Shown one piece after another: positions 58,601 to 59,941 of a stretch of DNA of 64,000 nt. The stretch spans positions 1 through 64,000 of the forward strand of contig JBEVNR010000057.1 in the NCBI GenBank assembly GCA_040507985.1, written 5' to 3'. This stretch comes from JBEVNR01 sp040507985. Its GTDB lineage: Bacteria > Pseudomonadota > Alphaproteobacteria > Rickettsiales > UBA6187. Below the pieces are notes generated by a model. The model was not told the origin of the DNA, did no database searches, and saw only the letters and a list, made by a program, of their open reading frames with translations. Every line of letters begins with the position of its first letter. Within the stretch, counting starts at the first letter, position 1. The translations under genes were made by a program, and so were the position numbers.

Positions 58601-59941
58601 CAACCGGCAACTATTCGCCACCGGCACCACCACGTCGTCGCCGCCGCCGGTGCACATATAGGTGACGCGTCCGCTATAGCCGCTCGGGCAATTATTCCTC
58701 TCGGTCGTCTCCCATATTTTTAACCCGCCGTTGCAGGTAACGGGAGAACATTTATTAACGCTCGCGCCCACCCAATACCATTGCGAGGCGGAGACATCCG
58801 TGCAGGTTTGCGAGACGTATCCCTCTTCGCCCCAGCGGCACGCGCGGTAGCGTAGTTTCGGATCGCCCGCCGGATCGGGCACGCAGCGATACACGGCGCC
58901 GGCGGCGGAACCGTCGACGATTTTGCAATCGGTGTCGAAATCGTCCAATCCGTCCGGATCGGGCTTGTTCGCCCACACGCCGTAGTCGGAACAATATTGC
59001 GCGTTATAGGCGCCGACGAAATCGTTTATGCATTCTAAACTGCGTTCGTCGCCCGGCGCCTTGCCGCCGTAGCACGTGGCTTGCTCGCAGGCTTTGTGGG
59101 TTTCTTGCCACATCAATTCGCCGTTATCGTCTTGCTTGCAGGTTTCGTACACGGCGCCGCGATAGCCGGCGGGGCACCCTTTGGTTTCGTCCGACACCTC
59201 GCGCACCGCTCCCAGCTCGGAGCAGCGGCCGGAATATTCCGATCCCTCGCCGCCCATGGCCGACGCGCCTTCCGCGGACAAGAATGCCAGCACGCAATTC
59301 GGCTTGTCGTCGGACGCGTTATACGCATTGCCCGACGCCAGGCATTTCCCCCCGCCCGACCCGTCGAAGGCCCGCACGCGCCCGGTCTTGGGCAAACCGT
59401 CGTCCATGCGTTCGTCCATGAGCTTGGCGTCTTCCGGGGAAATTATCCCGACGCCGTCGTCATTTGAGGTAAACCCCGCGAAGGCGAAGCCGAACGCCTC
59501 CTTCGGCGCGTTCGCTATATTATAAAGTACGCGGAACCCGCTGCCTGCGATGCTGCCGGCCGGCACGCCCTTGCCGGGAACGTAACGGCTCGTGCCGTCC
59601 GCGTCTTCTTCGATGAGTCCGGCGGCGCGCAAATGCAACCAGAATTGCAGCGCCTCGCCTTCGGTATCGATGGCGCCGTTGCCGTTGCCCGGCGTAAGCG
59701 TGGCGCCTTTGGGCGCGGAAAAAGGCGGAGAGGAGGCGTTGAACGCCATGTCGCCGGGAAGCGCGTTGTAAATGCTGCGGAAATCCTGCGCGGCCTTGGT
59801 GTATTTCGCCGCTTGCTTCACGATCGAGCCGCGGCGCGACTTATCGACGAGCGACATGCCGCCGGCGACCATGACGCTCAGCGCCGCCACCGCCCCCAGC
59901 ACGGCCGCCATCTCGATTAAGCTAAAGCCCGTCCGCCGCAT
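22619..59941 (-). CDS. Giant pilin-fused LamG-repeat protein, 12,440 residues
   Basis: One open frame of 37,323 bases without a stop or frameshift. Residues 1-28 are a class III prepilin signal: MRRTG/FSLIE with glycine at -1, F at +1 and E at +5, then a hydrophobic helix, as processed by PilD-type peptidases. Residues to about 225 form a pilin/pseudopilin-like domain. Residues 226-679 are a cysteine-rich stalk. Residues 680-12440 are 47 tandem LamG/concanavalin-A-like jelly-roll units. The last unit ends at the stop; there is no C-terminal sorting signal or membrane segment. Predicted mass is about 1.2-1.3 MDa. Known LamG domains bind sugars or proteins and are common in adhesins. I infer an extracytoplasmic adhesin displayed by a type IV pilus or type II secretion-like system; no such assembly gene is in the window. 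Upstream there is no Shine-Dalgarno, only an AT-rich stretch reaching the ATG. Confidence 0.9.
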   Translation of the reverse strand: MRRTGFSLIEMAAVLGAVAALSVMVAGGMSLVDKSRRGSIVKQAAKYTKAAQDFRSIYNALPGDMAFNASSPPFSAPKGATLTPGNGNGAIDTEGEALQFWLHLRAAGLIEEDADGTSRYVPGKGVPAGSIAGSGFRVLYNIANAPKEAFGFAFAGFTSNDDGVGIISPEDAKLMDERMDDGLPKTGRVRAFDGSGGGKCLASGNAYNASDDKPNCVLAFLSAEGASAMGGEGSEYSGRCSELGAVREVSDETKGCPAGYRGAVYETCKQDDNGELMWQETHKACEQATCYGGKAPGDERSLECINDFVGAYNAQYCSDYGVWANKPDPDGLDDFDTDCKIVDGSAAGAVYRCVPDPAGDPKLRYRACRWGEEGYVSQTCTDVSASQWYWVGASVNKCSPVTCNGGLKIWETTERNNCPSGYSGRVTYMCTGGGDDVVVPVANSCRLDYGGASCTGGQTVTRDCPPGEEGQATLLCVDNGNVSPYWTVKRDTCKPVSCGEYALGEMRAIVTENCPGAKDGVMYEVCALDDVDKPVWKVSEKNCSKSICKTVTLNHIIWPNAEADGSSHEASGCEKHFTPAGSTPTAVCGKDGEWVWPENGSCVRKTCSRAELENKPWNMTIYGGPFEAGDGVAYEVKAECKTGYQYAGSDPQSKIHLRCDDGNWTKADSEAATDLASLCKGAGLRGPGDVTDGIVNWSNAVDTQYKPLFTDENITTEAGDGDNVGYWRDASNKGNPLYGFGAPEADTGAINGREAVYFDGVHDYFRFNADATTIDGLSLKATKGGRYSVFVVAKPAAGSNGTLLAKGRAAAATAAPFRLFMDSTANAASPLGLRFTTTVNNYAHPDTNGKPLIYSVSWNGTAPHVFLSGKRQAVNNVSLVAVNEDVPIYVGTWGNSTLKSDYYNGHIGEIALYNRFVSDDERLKIEADMGNRWGISVAVEKDQGPAGISDGLVVWYDAKDITGDGKTALAAGMKLGQGADLWKDKSVNARHLSSPSAAASPSVAKAGNNAVVRFNGTANILQNATVPNQDDWHYYVVAAGTASPNAALCCAGPLSKGSNIQLSWNSTLGAAFTPGAAYARGGAQNWNVQGFGAVKAGQMYVFEASFGGSVSGDFETYLNGMPVGEGDDNSAPYASSKPFALGGFTEGNPASPYWAGDIAEVAVYDRVLTINEQTTLQQYFAERWDVTPLDEEPCPNGECAGLQLWLDASQSGSLSSSADCATAATEGDKVLCWKDRSANGRSATTTSAHAAKMVKYYGHIGADFGGNDYYTVAGATSQNLFGSAGFTALSVFKIAQANAGAAYISGNAPIFADQAGNIGLTIKTGPEVFAGFTEESSGSDKIVKKAVSDNRVHVAALYYDGGDAKKLYLSVDGGTPVSTGADAPDRQSVPLWIGGGIGPKQYEGNIFEIILYNSFLSANSINGIQDKLASKWNVALNGDGSGGGHTCYTASNSPLVPTDNLAVWLDATDPTCDGKTAYNDGAKLASNLGWKNKGRYAMTLKGTDETAPTYVASAVNTKPAMRFSGQGQYLAGANLSGVPMAAAFVVMTPAATVTPFSAAAQVLDPNYGALGSGLALGNAVSGMSREVASYSDAAGAGYHSAYTGRAAEMAVEPMLLSLKYDAGYKIYRNGVRVDNATDGAAVMGAIGEFYLGGSAQKSNFFSGDIAETLIFSVAPDAAQTAAINTYLATKWGIAVSNDSCVSDGSVPISGLALWLDASDPGCNGQAGYMADGASVTAASPWRDRSGNGRHAGQATASAQPKYDAHAVGGISPAVTFDGNDSLEILAFNALAAKDGYSVVMAAKIASDAADSLISLRDASAPTKIGMLLDTQTGRASFHHHSPLTAGTAGADLAQSQVGGFSYGNFAVYSASRSVASNYQTMRVNGGYVGKKAPIAKPALPAASVATDLLIGRSPAGTASLSGAIAELLVYDRELSSASLASLERQLSGKWGIALDNGCAASGNVDKTGLALWLDAADPACDGVTAWPDGAKVGTGGYLWRDKSGAATVYNGYSYDAGAPSYALASPLNALPAVSFSGNEYIMTDYRPGSPFTAFVVARTPATYANHYGLFGAVDSATDGVSGLFSPSGDLVLQAGDANATGKNLATETNQNGVFRLVMDGSKATASWNGVEGASATYHPAAKTDDYMVIGASSSSGVPVKNYKGMIGEILFYDRALSVTDVAAVERYLSTKWKLVVRSACVEDGAAKPTDMALWLDASDPNCDGATTPANGGAITLWRDKSANVFMATDADAACDPPSYIYGAAGGKAVVRFDGSNDCLTLGKYYPYINTGDGGMTAFVVLRSATTTQKPALDFGARYSGGWGLDFAPSSLRFYAVEASGSGQTASELGLEQNAFAVLSYAVTFGDSQKLSVSGADPIVAKAAPTALDAAKISEAPARATAGAGPFTVGALSGALTAGQYFKGDVAEIRLYKRAFAANERRDVEMDLANKWGAALNRPCAIDKTLNHDKLELWLDALDPACDGATRWPSQSETGVGAYEWRDKSDDRNRLTQSASNRRPTYVTAKINRKPAVYFDGGDGLYGKSNVIPGDATAYSIFTVIAPDASKAQTGQLFGHYAENSGQTAHQFGMNADFTLFYDETTPAGGALVSAGKVRATPDAHIAEFTRNGSARAIYIDGATDRSDNAAEQYAGAKPQRLAIGYDPSNGGFAKGFAGYMAETIVYSRALDDAARRAVETYLADKWGVFVGCADDSAAPSAGLALWLDAADPSCTGKITIANNDKIGIWRDKSGNKNHASATDAAAPVFSYVAGVGLLKFDGVDDRMTTRSAVNVRTAFIVHNTAPGATSVLLDFRAGAANALWGRGGDGTAAVYADNRGAFWVTTPRTDGLDGLPSFRGDALDISTLTAAGAMGTGIANIGAANDGSLPTRSDVAEILVYETALADSAKKSMETYLAKKWKTTLQSACTNKAASVASGLKLWLDAKDAHCDDGKTAPTDGSGLRVWRDKSGSGNVAYQVVASQRPTYKKTATTLGNGSAIGFNNNYLRIKRSGLGISNAFTLMAVISRDNSGSIVGGGDNGFRWHTESNSATCAGASATNNRQWLLVNDGAGTPAFTRHCDTQDVGLQTPSILTTTFDGATRQAIFYVNGKAGATVTGSETSVQSPSDDALIGAGQHNANYYNGAVGEIMAYNRVLTPTELRSVWASAGEKWNVPVACVADVSLTVRPASVKLWLDAKDPACSGAGWTESHPVGMAGYVWRDKSASAFTASALATASMPVYNPKGLNALPSVKFDGTDDRLTLGANYLTSASGGVTLAVALAPSAARQSASNDRLAFAFGYEGAGQVWGLGASGGSGYLLSPTASGGKEDYFPLPASKGEGAFVVARINFGVTQSVHVGGTQMMQDGITLPKLTLAEIAEAAAPGATAGPVAIGGPSSSGGAASRYFAGDVQEIIAYDVALSDAEIAALTAYETAKWNLPTYGACRSDASAPQNGLALWLDASDVDCQGGALSGGANIGSAKNMWRDKSGHTPGAVNGDGARPTLSSTVTQNNKKLVTLDGTDDFLEFTDLYDLTDKTLLMAAKFTVGGNKQGLFARRSSASSGNETILLPGAPASLFLFTAAGGSDTTLDIAAPAADMGFFGVYAVTVTADRAVSVYRNGGAHASGALAGPLRVERFGIGYDPGPYYLNAALGEMLIYDHALDSTERGAAETYLSLKWKVALSCVSDQTLTYKNGISLWLDAADPLCDGATRYKNGDVVPAWMDKSGNNRHAYAVTAPKYATGVANNMPAVTFSSASLQSLEIATAFAPRDIFLVGSQNARDSAGAFMGGRTDANFRLWERTKTERLQLLATASVAAPADGMHIYRVSQAAGGALSAYADGESFGVQTPSQALLNDSFYIGQRKGAGADAYLDGYIAEIIAYAAPAVDADAANVGAYLSKKWGASYQPAPTCKPDAALAYQTGLNLWLDGADPDCDGTAGLSSASSVKSWIWRDKSAAKSFAVQYRRPAYKADARNGKGAFVFSASGSHFAAPSLPVTGGDMFVVASFANSGESGTLLSTGDEYFFYKQSDARLYGKANGSTAYVAPPSDVDYHVYRLKTGTPSKIFVDGAQQAQTGAGFNAQSGNLWRIGAQKDAYYADAAIAEILSYGAPLADVDAATVQTYLSGKWFTGGACASDSSLAPAGLVLWLDANDPLCSGNAKAYPNNASVPLWKDKSGQAHDAAPQFGKGKPTLAWNAGYNGRSMMYFDAANNSALQTANILRNDFTAFIAFKPLAASASGVYPNQNGGLLSADAASGLRFNVSYGGQKLYFGVNDVFISSVFGVETTRMATLRRQGAILQLFAEGLQKQWVGNAASGALNAADGMSIGSVRTANASYQGHIGEIVAYDSALANDKRNAVESYLAKKWNVDAPDFGACTSDSNPGGITGMSGLQLWLDAADPQCKGATKKYADNEKTWFWYDKSGAARHMGAVAENTRPVYKKSGINGREAFYFDHSHMTAPKGLDADFTLFAIIYPDAGSASGGPASTDNGGLISMDIASGRDFTFAFGGGALRFGIYNAPAAVELSAATPAGAPYLVAAKRSGATVSLYNSGNLTATNAAAPTGWMESNQFSVGAVPTNGNAYKGYIGEILAYNVPLSDTDRGRIESYLGKKWGISGFCADNVGIPSAKMELWLDATDPTSACAESSSPTAPLAQWNDKSGKGRAATAPLPANAPTRTLNTLNGKAALVFDGVDDYLSGTYNVTLTGGKATIFVVADLLDLTKDGAGVFILTKAAPATGLWGGYAETTGINVAIDPAANKNFSFLAKNRVNSLDAPDRVAAYALRLKATEAELFVDGTKKLGDVGYVGATVTPGAYFLGRYDNAYNTIQLGEAILYSDALSDTDLTTVSTYLANKWHIKKTATTCAGNIPFPYPAGLKLWLDAKDPYCTGEAAVNGASVSVWNDKSGSGASLPVRGGAKMATSGALGAISFDGVDDVAGHRAGAVGSVDLKVADSSLLTLFVTAKTAEETATPGTMLRLYGQGAQAPNPLPVQSLEFGVATSHLLRYDVSGSARTLGAYTTDAMRIYNLTAKNSEIKLYVDGNQRVYGDQSPANIASVRRIMIGASPDSANGLSNERYFKGNIGDVIVYSAVIAENERQFVEDYLATKWGIPIDRTCSYNDMSLPTVNRILWLDAADADCKGTLTTASSVGTWKDKTTNMIHAGANNAIRWQSKAQNGLPMAELQAGDFFDVGADKFLNVSNLTGFIVAAPSVGESAQTMLSASFAEGEGALGLSLFKQNVAFGVTTGAASKEDTAGKTALYSFVWNNTADTLQLGINASGDMATTPYNLSAVTLNKGLRIGAKSDGSAPFSGRIGEIVLYGRTMSADERRGAERALSAKWGLAAAVCVSEDDALPYKAGLQLWLDAGDPMCGDASAYANGESATLWLDKSGYDRYASSPLTATAPLFTANAQNALPVMRFDGNKRMQGKGAFGFASRDMTLMVATAVVDRAKDNAYVFSLDKQGGASVSSEPNFLGLGNAVADNTLRLHGAGYGLDATAATPTDFTIWTARLASNMATLYKNGAQITQDAYAGTAFAPDTYSIAAARDNDWGRVDVGEIVLFDHAVTATERAVNEAYLGHKWGVGVACGPITQPLPYQTGNILWLDAEDPLCIGKENQYGGDTTVAIWRDKSGKGNDAAISASGYRPIYRLNRQNEKPAVDFDGTDDRLRMPDMPELLGNANYYIFAVANADTIRSQSLLNLTSTTNLYGSNVHFMSSATNWRHNWYGNDQNTPVVFTAGETFLYAATWNGTTRTTRFNGVATGSGTPSVAHNGLQNGLNAIGETFSGSGYWDGAVEEVSVYAGTTLTAANVKSVESYLATKWGIAKALRVFNACASSFSSGPGGVSGGLALWLDAADPFCQGTGAQYASGEAVRLWRDKSSKGYDATQPLNGSWPVYAPTPGIHALPVLDFDGTNGYLSLPDMPELLGNNSYAIFAVAQPDALRRQALLSIGTPSINNVFIENTLNDAAGAWRHGWGGTGAYIDVATQENTIATTAPFLYGAVWNNASGKLSVRFEGKKITEIAPSPHNGQQSGINSVGRALHTTGERWDGKIGEIVVYGNTNLSDVNIATVENYLAVKWGISAQSVCTSSADPGNTGKTAGLRLWLDANDPYCLGEATRYADGGAVSLWRDKSRSSHHAYQSTALLMPVYRQSGMNALPAVEFDGADDYVNLPVISALNGNNAYNIFLVVKTDVVATKNFIALGEPSNRSYLSLEFSNANLRQAWWGADLDVSAAAAGVSAGVPFLATLTWDGAIRTTRINGAVKAQDAPGARNMSNTNVDAIGRMLHTSGYTFDGMMAEMLVYADTSMDAATVPAIEAYLAQKWGIATAAACVPSSGSGVTGGLQLWLDATDPTCYGGKLSDGVELASWKDKSGNNNHAGQTVAAAKPVYKTTSGFGASLPSVVFAGGDYMAAADSVGLSLSQDMTGFIVLSVSNLDRPAYLLSKGADNAYNWRINSLLGTGATGGSGVQRLFFKDAGAASYSYVSPKPNVDKPVMLSVALDMGNAGTGNTASFYENGKLTKTHNFVSTAIKDTNDALWVGAGNPAAGDPNYLKAEVGEILLYNTALTGTQIATVHDYLSKKWKISSDATSACASSSDPGATGVTDGLQLWLDAEDPYCQGKAAQYANGAAVYLWRDRSGKGNNAGQSTAALQPTYATNWRFGKPAMNFDGTDDNLALPDIAALAGNAKYYVFGIGYARAPAAKNGFAMLGASGQANKGNGHWYNGTNQLWNHDWQGTALSPNAASYMGVGAFMFAGAWDGAARTVRMNGRQVASDAPPAHNTLQNGNNRIGVYNDGANRYWNGMIAEVLVYAGSTLTAKNVSAIESYLAGKWDLGGYLCPEIPTNYAPSNDLALWLDAGDMDANCKTDAALYAETDVSAWKDKSGSGYNAVADGTVWAINASAPTPGAKSPPSVGRKVIAGKNVVTFDRANNENLSLLNPVAPANHPLMPNGNNSYTMLAVMQTERYAEQYLLASSEYGVAGATAPNVFSLYRSLTGAVENLWETSVDGAINAYPLMKPYKVARSIPYALSFRYDKNADGRMVRVNGEEIGSAFDTTSRNGNASQYIWIGAGVHRNENGDLLETFNFDGHIAEMLYYRSALSTVDLKEVENYLISKWALLSSCDASTNPPVKIAGANLKMWLDADDVNGDCTPDGNIPNQDVVVWVDKSGKGNHASWGVAPSIDGVKVNNRNAVTFNAASGEYFRMQDKTIPLGNDPYTVAAILTYKALPGTGDRFLMSGGTGGGRFGVGLGDDFTAKIGVGATFTSTDWGSVMPDMAQMLVARYDSGARTIRINRKQEIGASTSTSATGGNNQIGRDGAAASAYFNGSIAEMLVYNAALSSAQYGQIYDLEEYLNKKWNIVSVCSEKSLANVSGLTLWLDADDIDADCVPDDATPAGAADAWQDKSGNNADAWGAAKPNVVKNTVQGNDGSMRNIVSFDGINDYLGIRKSVFPKYNDNYTLFAAFSTNLQDGATQQFIYGQEKGGLNTHGYLLSGVDASLMRHYNTNGTEQRLKTGANLFPQTMRVLTVRGSAATTNMYVDGEERTLVSSSAARAQDAASRMDSIGAARLVSTATACSGECYKGDVAEIILFNRRLGAGVGSDTASIQRYLQEKWGIYRDCALNSIPATKGTGLALWLDGDDLDGDCKSDSVAANGQKLSVWRDKSGHYRHAYHLTDARRPYVEATDVGRETRNGHNAVKFVASEQNWLHIPDETVPVGNSPFTIFAVFREATNTSAQTLVSGGNAASLGSYTALELAHAGVRGDLTLYGFSGGPISMGTDSVSPFMLYAASVVYDPALGRAILFNADAAMLAPDGVKNHAATGIDNRIGAKGGNSSWMDGEAGEVIIYGSPLSQGDVIVVQRYLLEKWGIDQKQNDASPKEGDATGDSDGNDCLADDSIPQTHLTFRISANDLACQGVRHPLADGAAVALWKDRSGWARDVYASDSSRRPTFKRNILNGRPIVRFNGTSNKLGVNVEGRKIFGANGDMTFFALANYASPAHEGKIFTWGDEEGEPAYMGITALSGGGSLFFDVGNATSGNGRLAFVPAGGFADNWHFYTAQRDGANMRLRIDGADVASGGATSVPSFNYYERDLAIGSDGPHYYKGDVAEIILYDAALSDEGIQAVEGQISGNWGVGMSCAHDAALDGLTTPPDMWMDADDPFCAGRTSQYTQGQTAQYWYDKSSARRKLTASGAPAYDKRDHGVRSVIKMAANDFYDGPTLVSDLGGTDSGAAFVVFRKPDATARYISGALNGNGSFYMLGAANGATDMGALNVAAGALPLSVSVAKTTAGTNAGYHIATAFLHAPNNRAGLRVDGVTERLGAANFSSYDFANAAFRIGGASGATNGAGSVLYVGEAILTAKPVSADDIETVESYLATKWGIARPQDVACSPGAGPAASVTGANAPALWLDANDVYCNGASSYGDGQRVSLWRDKSGKNYHARQKTDGFAPIYAVSDGFNRRGVVFDGTDDRLSVPAVTELAGNAPYSIFAVARLDDVSAARGMLALPDSSTNNHANAHLFDGATHNWANSWKGNDLLVPQQTFMVHAFPMALQQETFLYEASWDGTTRKIYKNGLWRAADAPAQSRASSASDAFMLGSAGGVYWRGAVHEVIAYNRAYNDADARALNLALAKKWNIVEAIKILADCVPDSIPGMESRAADMALWLDGKDVYCTGDKFALPGGGAGTIINPFLIWRDKSGKGYDVYPQPGSIKNNVFSSNKIPYVSNVEPGATFEQAALWHHGGAFGAGGELSFYMAIAPIAYDGAVAAEKKGFATFLSADNASIFSLTAKTANAGAWTLAHTGDTSLQSSAALETLGALGVYGGYISSSKHEMGFASYQEGAIKAGGDRGGRMKWTGAGAGVSNLSNVMLGYGGGTWNVKEFVAYNAATTAEEEATVVTYLRDKYDIPGPARTCASSSNPMIVGVDATPALWLDAADPLCQNNALYEDGAVPYRWADKSKNNYHADIVYGAPIFKKNIQNALPVMRFDGVDDGLTGYASWRFPDKKMTIVVALAAGDAAGHSDAVFTLDDRASTASPFSDPSLIYFGRGGTSDQNVGLLSNNQDINVSSAADVSFGVWRAEIDGAQAFVAKNGVVTSRDASYLADLISPNAYYVGHVRGGQNFGRADVGEILLYDSALSPTQAWAAEKYLAQKWGVASPINAACSSSTLPGGATLSRAPALWYDAEDPLCQGTGTKYTDGEKIFLWRDKSGHNAALSQTDVAVMPEYRTNYMNALPAIRFTSDAMKRADTFGGGLADMYIFAALRENVAADNKFISFDGAPSAAEAGLYLQAAGSTNPMWKWVTSGAPTLSMPAGTTSVGGISIVRAYYSSSNLKAKIVVNGTKAAETTKTSGNLSTKGGAYVGYGSSDQDIGELIVYDGAITSSDAQTLETYLATKWGTSSSLGACAPYVAPAGVASVPTFWLDASDPLCSGVAAQYSESAAVGLWRDKSGKANDAAQSQASKKPVYAGQGLATGKPAMRFDGTDDYLTLPDMAAFTGNSSYAFFVVAQPEVIAQQTLLGVGKSAVGVNSFTSHEMSPANNAWKYNWGAGGATIDISKFSVSTPFIYAARWDAARTLQTLRLNGATEYEATAPAFAGEQNGGNQIGHFTPSPGSYWNGKIAEIIAYGNATLSDANMTSVENYLAAKWGLGAYGACSGAGNPGGTNVTSGLTFWLDAADPLCTGTGQPYADGAAVALWKDKSGKANNATQTTAAYKPAYRKTAVNSLSAIDFDGTDDVLAMADMSEFSGNNAYALFFVAQPDVLKQQMLFVIGKSGTNDAYEGTAMVDSSGTWIDAWWGSNDRSVTQSVSKIAANAPFIYSAVWNPLTSVRKFRFNGMLAMETNSGTHALQYGEANGFGKVRSNYGGWDGKIAEAIGYGNATLGDADVIKVERYLAAKWGISVPLACTSGSNPGNTGVTAGLALWLDAADSYCMGSGTQYANNASVGLWRDKSGKESNGVQFVDAYKPKYIQTGLNGLPTMDFDGTDDYIGFPNLPELLGNNSYAIFMVAQTDALRRQSIISIGTPNITNAYIENTISSASGDWRNSWWGGDLDVSQADSALAANKAFIYGALWDNVNALRVLRFDGVTRAEASFSAHAGQQSGINSIGRALQTSGEKWDGKISEAIVYGNVVLSDPDVVKIGRYLADKWAISAFPAVCTSSADPKITGATNLLSLWLDASDPLCRGSASQYANGAAISLWRDKSGNGRDARQSTASYKPTNVSGWRNGLSSVYFTTNANRMNVPAVKSLGGNANYYVFALTEVNAIAGYQQKLLDFGKWTNRSSNSHFLNSSNQWAHDWFGTTQNTSTASIAANQPFIYLATWNGTTRDTRFNGVVRNQDTPGARNQYFDGFGYIGQRAGADQSWIGHIGEIMVYGGTTLTEANINAVTAYLANKWGISIDASAYPCTSSPNPGATGVTTGLKLWYDAADVYCQGGYTPYANAGAVNLWRDKSGNASNATQNTAANKPTYDTSDASLPALIKFDGTDDYLSVPSMPSMTGNAPYAAFMVMSASSLGAASGTVVSLSDTTSAQYMSQSLTPINSWNQSWGGGQQLTRVTPSVNQLFLVSSVWNGSELLVKKNGETKKWLSPSAPNFSPGTRNMIGAMPDPGNASAILYPWKGAIAEALAYVGTTQTHAERIALEKYLMNKWKITIPKEGAACASSSDPGGAGATAGLKLWLDAEDPYCQKAASRYASGASVALWRDKSGNGNDAVQDNPAAWPTYDVTNLPGARAGMNFDGSSDDVILRNFSSLVGNAPYAVFGVAATDDVSKASQHLISIMQNNAQLLTSGNIWKQDWSGAPSNQTVAAGVTQGQLFLVSALWDGSARKLKINGALKGQDAPGAPSFTQNGSNRIGGNAAGSNYWDGIEAELLVYGGSVPNDTQITALENYLMTKWGITSGGGAGGGNPGNLGVTSGLQLWLDANDPKAQGAANQYADAERVSVWRDKSGYVRDAVTTYDAPVYKKNTQNGLPVMYFNGADAGSAMAVQAPISLPQREMTLFFAMAPKDLQSDWRALFTLDNTNSAYSNVYQDPNAFVFGVSDVDGQLFTERDNYDMVGLVAADVNFSVWSMRAQAGALKMFRSGVKVAEDAYVNASAVTSNVVTIGYERDGSMAKADFGEIILYNRALSDGEMRSVEQYLGNKWGTAAYVACASNAGPGGSGVTSGLKLWLDANDPYCQGSSAQYANGSTVNTWRDKSGRGYDAVLDGGTPSYVTNAQNGLPVVRFDGVDDAMSGFGALTFTNREATIFIAADNKDSVTDWDGIFATDRSAPSTATLALQPAGLNFAVYSTDGKAQLLMDQGDINALADIPTGLAVWRLALKSGVASLYRNGALAGQDNFANTSTVTPDKYYVSHVRGANFGRNDFAEILLYEGALSAANVNVLESYLQAKWFAKDNRTAACASTADPGATGVVAGLTVWLDANDPYCQGASVQYADGAAVDLWRDKSGNVYNATLKNGSPTYKKNMENGLPVIRFDGVDDAMSGNMAFSLTGREATIFLASRNYDSASDSDAIFAFDKKASSYSYVAQEPAGLSFLVGQTDGTFSVAMDNGDVNMSGALAAGMAVWRLQLAAGKAQVYRNKNLIAQDPFANNSTIAPDVYYISHVRNNYWGQNDVGEVLLYKGALNATQSKSVENYLGQKWGAFVVPPAQGACTSSSNPGGTGVTTGLKLWLDGSDTLCGASPAYADGAAVTIWRDKSGQGNDAAQWDSASPRPLYVASWTNGKGAMNFDGTDDALDLPEMTALEGANVYAVFMAAQADVTRAQGLLAFHHAQQSGKSNVLALASGTSGYEWRNSWWSDGTNAPVSVAPTSPFIISATYDGFNRSVRVNGAKLAEESVGTRNGQAGGRFSVGGVDGYSNWDGKIGEVLAYAGTSLTGTQIASLESYLRTKYAIAAYDMTTAPCMSAASPSVSGVTQTPAVWLDADDPLCLGTLANYSDAEAAGIWRDKSRNGNDAVQSTANYRPLYVKSYLSGKSAMVFDGANDYMGLPNVAAFNGAGRYALFAVATAETARAQGLLNLGRTDVDMAGNFIAMRSATLIENSWKGSYSAGALGFSTSQPFVVSAYYDGNMRRIRTNGITRMADSPPARSGQANGSNAVGAAGALAGYATWSGAVGEILAYGDQNVTLAQMTAMEDYLGVKWGITIVRNPETSECLSSSSPGGISGLPEVKLWLDASDPYCQGSLRYDQSVRPAIWRDKSGKGNDATQADPTLRPAYAGSGIGGLPALRFAYESGKARSLDVPDPFGASASELSVFVVTTENTRAPNNLIAFGDPARNIGLSLPYGGSYWSLYLDEQNYAESYANPSLPGGVGYRYGHASLDITGESAVRMNLSDSVGLPVVTHAYVSASSRFMGMTTLVRRSASSTVNQSVTKGLSSFPPLNTTFGMHIGGNASTASHDVAEAIIFENHVKGQSEAAIMGYLRGKYGL
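22622..57904 (-). repeat. Array of 47 tandem LamG-like units within the giant gene
   Basis: Each unit (220-285 residues, mean about 250) runs: conserved Cys; a short linker often ending GVTSGL; LWLDAxDPxCxG; a WRDKSGxGxDAxQ block; P-x-Y; a F-D-G-T-D-D-Y-L strand; a variable central jelly roll; IAEILVY; and a closing helix E-x-Y-L-A-x-K-W-G-I. This is the LamG_3/ConA-like pattern. Approximate positions of the LWLDA-equivalent codons, right to left (N- to C-terminal): 57850, 57070, 56320, 55538, 54795, 54028, 53296, 52518, 51768, 51118, 50368, 49566, 48846, 48158, 47494, 46756, 46036, 45295, 44537, 43845, 43118, 42375, 41612, 40880, 40090, 39353, 38498, 37787, 37005, 36190, 35447, 34685, 33915, 33112, 32360, 31637, 30885, 30134, 29377, 28628, 27868, 27138, 26391, 25640, 24885, 24136, 23390. 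The first unit is degenerate. Counted by eye; the number could be off by one. Confidence 0.88.
57905..59266 (-). other. Cysteine-rich stalk of the giant protein (residues 226-679)
   Basis: About eight modules of 45-60 residues share the pattern C-x-G-(Y/E)-x-G-x(3-6)-C-x(8-15)-W-x(6-10)-C-x(3-5)-C, for example NCPSGYSGRVTYMC, DCPPGEEGQATLLC and NCPGAKDGVMYEVC. They recall short disulfide-bonded sushi-like modules. They connect the pilin domain to the first LamG unit. The many cysteines imply oxidative folding outside the cytoplasm. Confidence 0.7.
59267..59941 (-). other. Prepilin signal and pilin-like domain of the giant protein
   Basis: After the FSLIEMAAVLGAVAALSVM helix come DKSRRGSIVKQAAKYTKAAQ, the segment YNALPGDM, GNGNGAIDTEGEALQFWLHL and RAAGLIEEDADG. 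This order (LPGD, GNG, W-x-H-L-x-x-A-G-L-I) is the one I associate with alphaproteobacterial pseudopilin-like proteins. C200 and C216 could form the usual C-terminal pilin disulfide loop. The processing site is between G5 and F6. Confidence 0.8.

Noticed and set aside
22622..59920. Many plus-strand open frames of 60-270 codons opposite the giant gene
   Set aside because: They recur in the same position of each repeat unit, are arginine-rich and low in protein-like order, and are explained as antisense shadows of GC-rich repeated coding sequence.
22619..59941. Claim that this is the largest known bacterial protein
   Set aside because: Longer bacterial proteins (over 30,000 residues) are known in green sulfur bacteria and others; the novelty is the pilin fusion and unit number, not record size.
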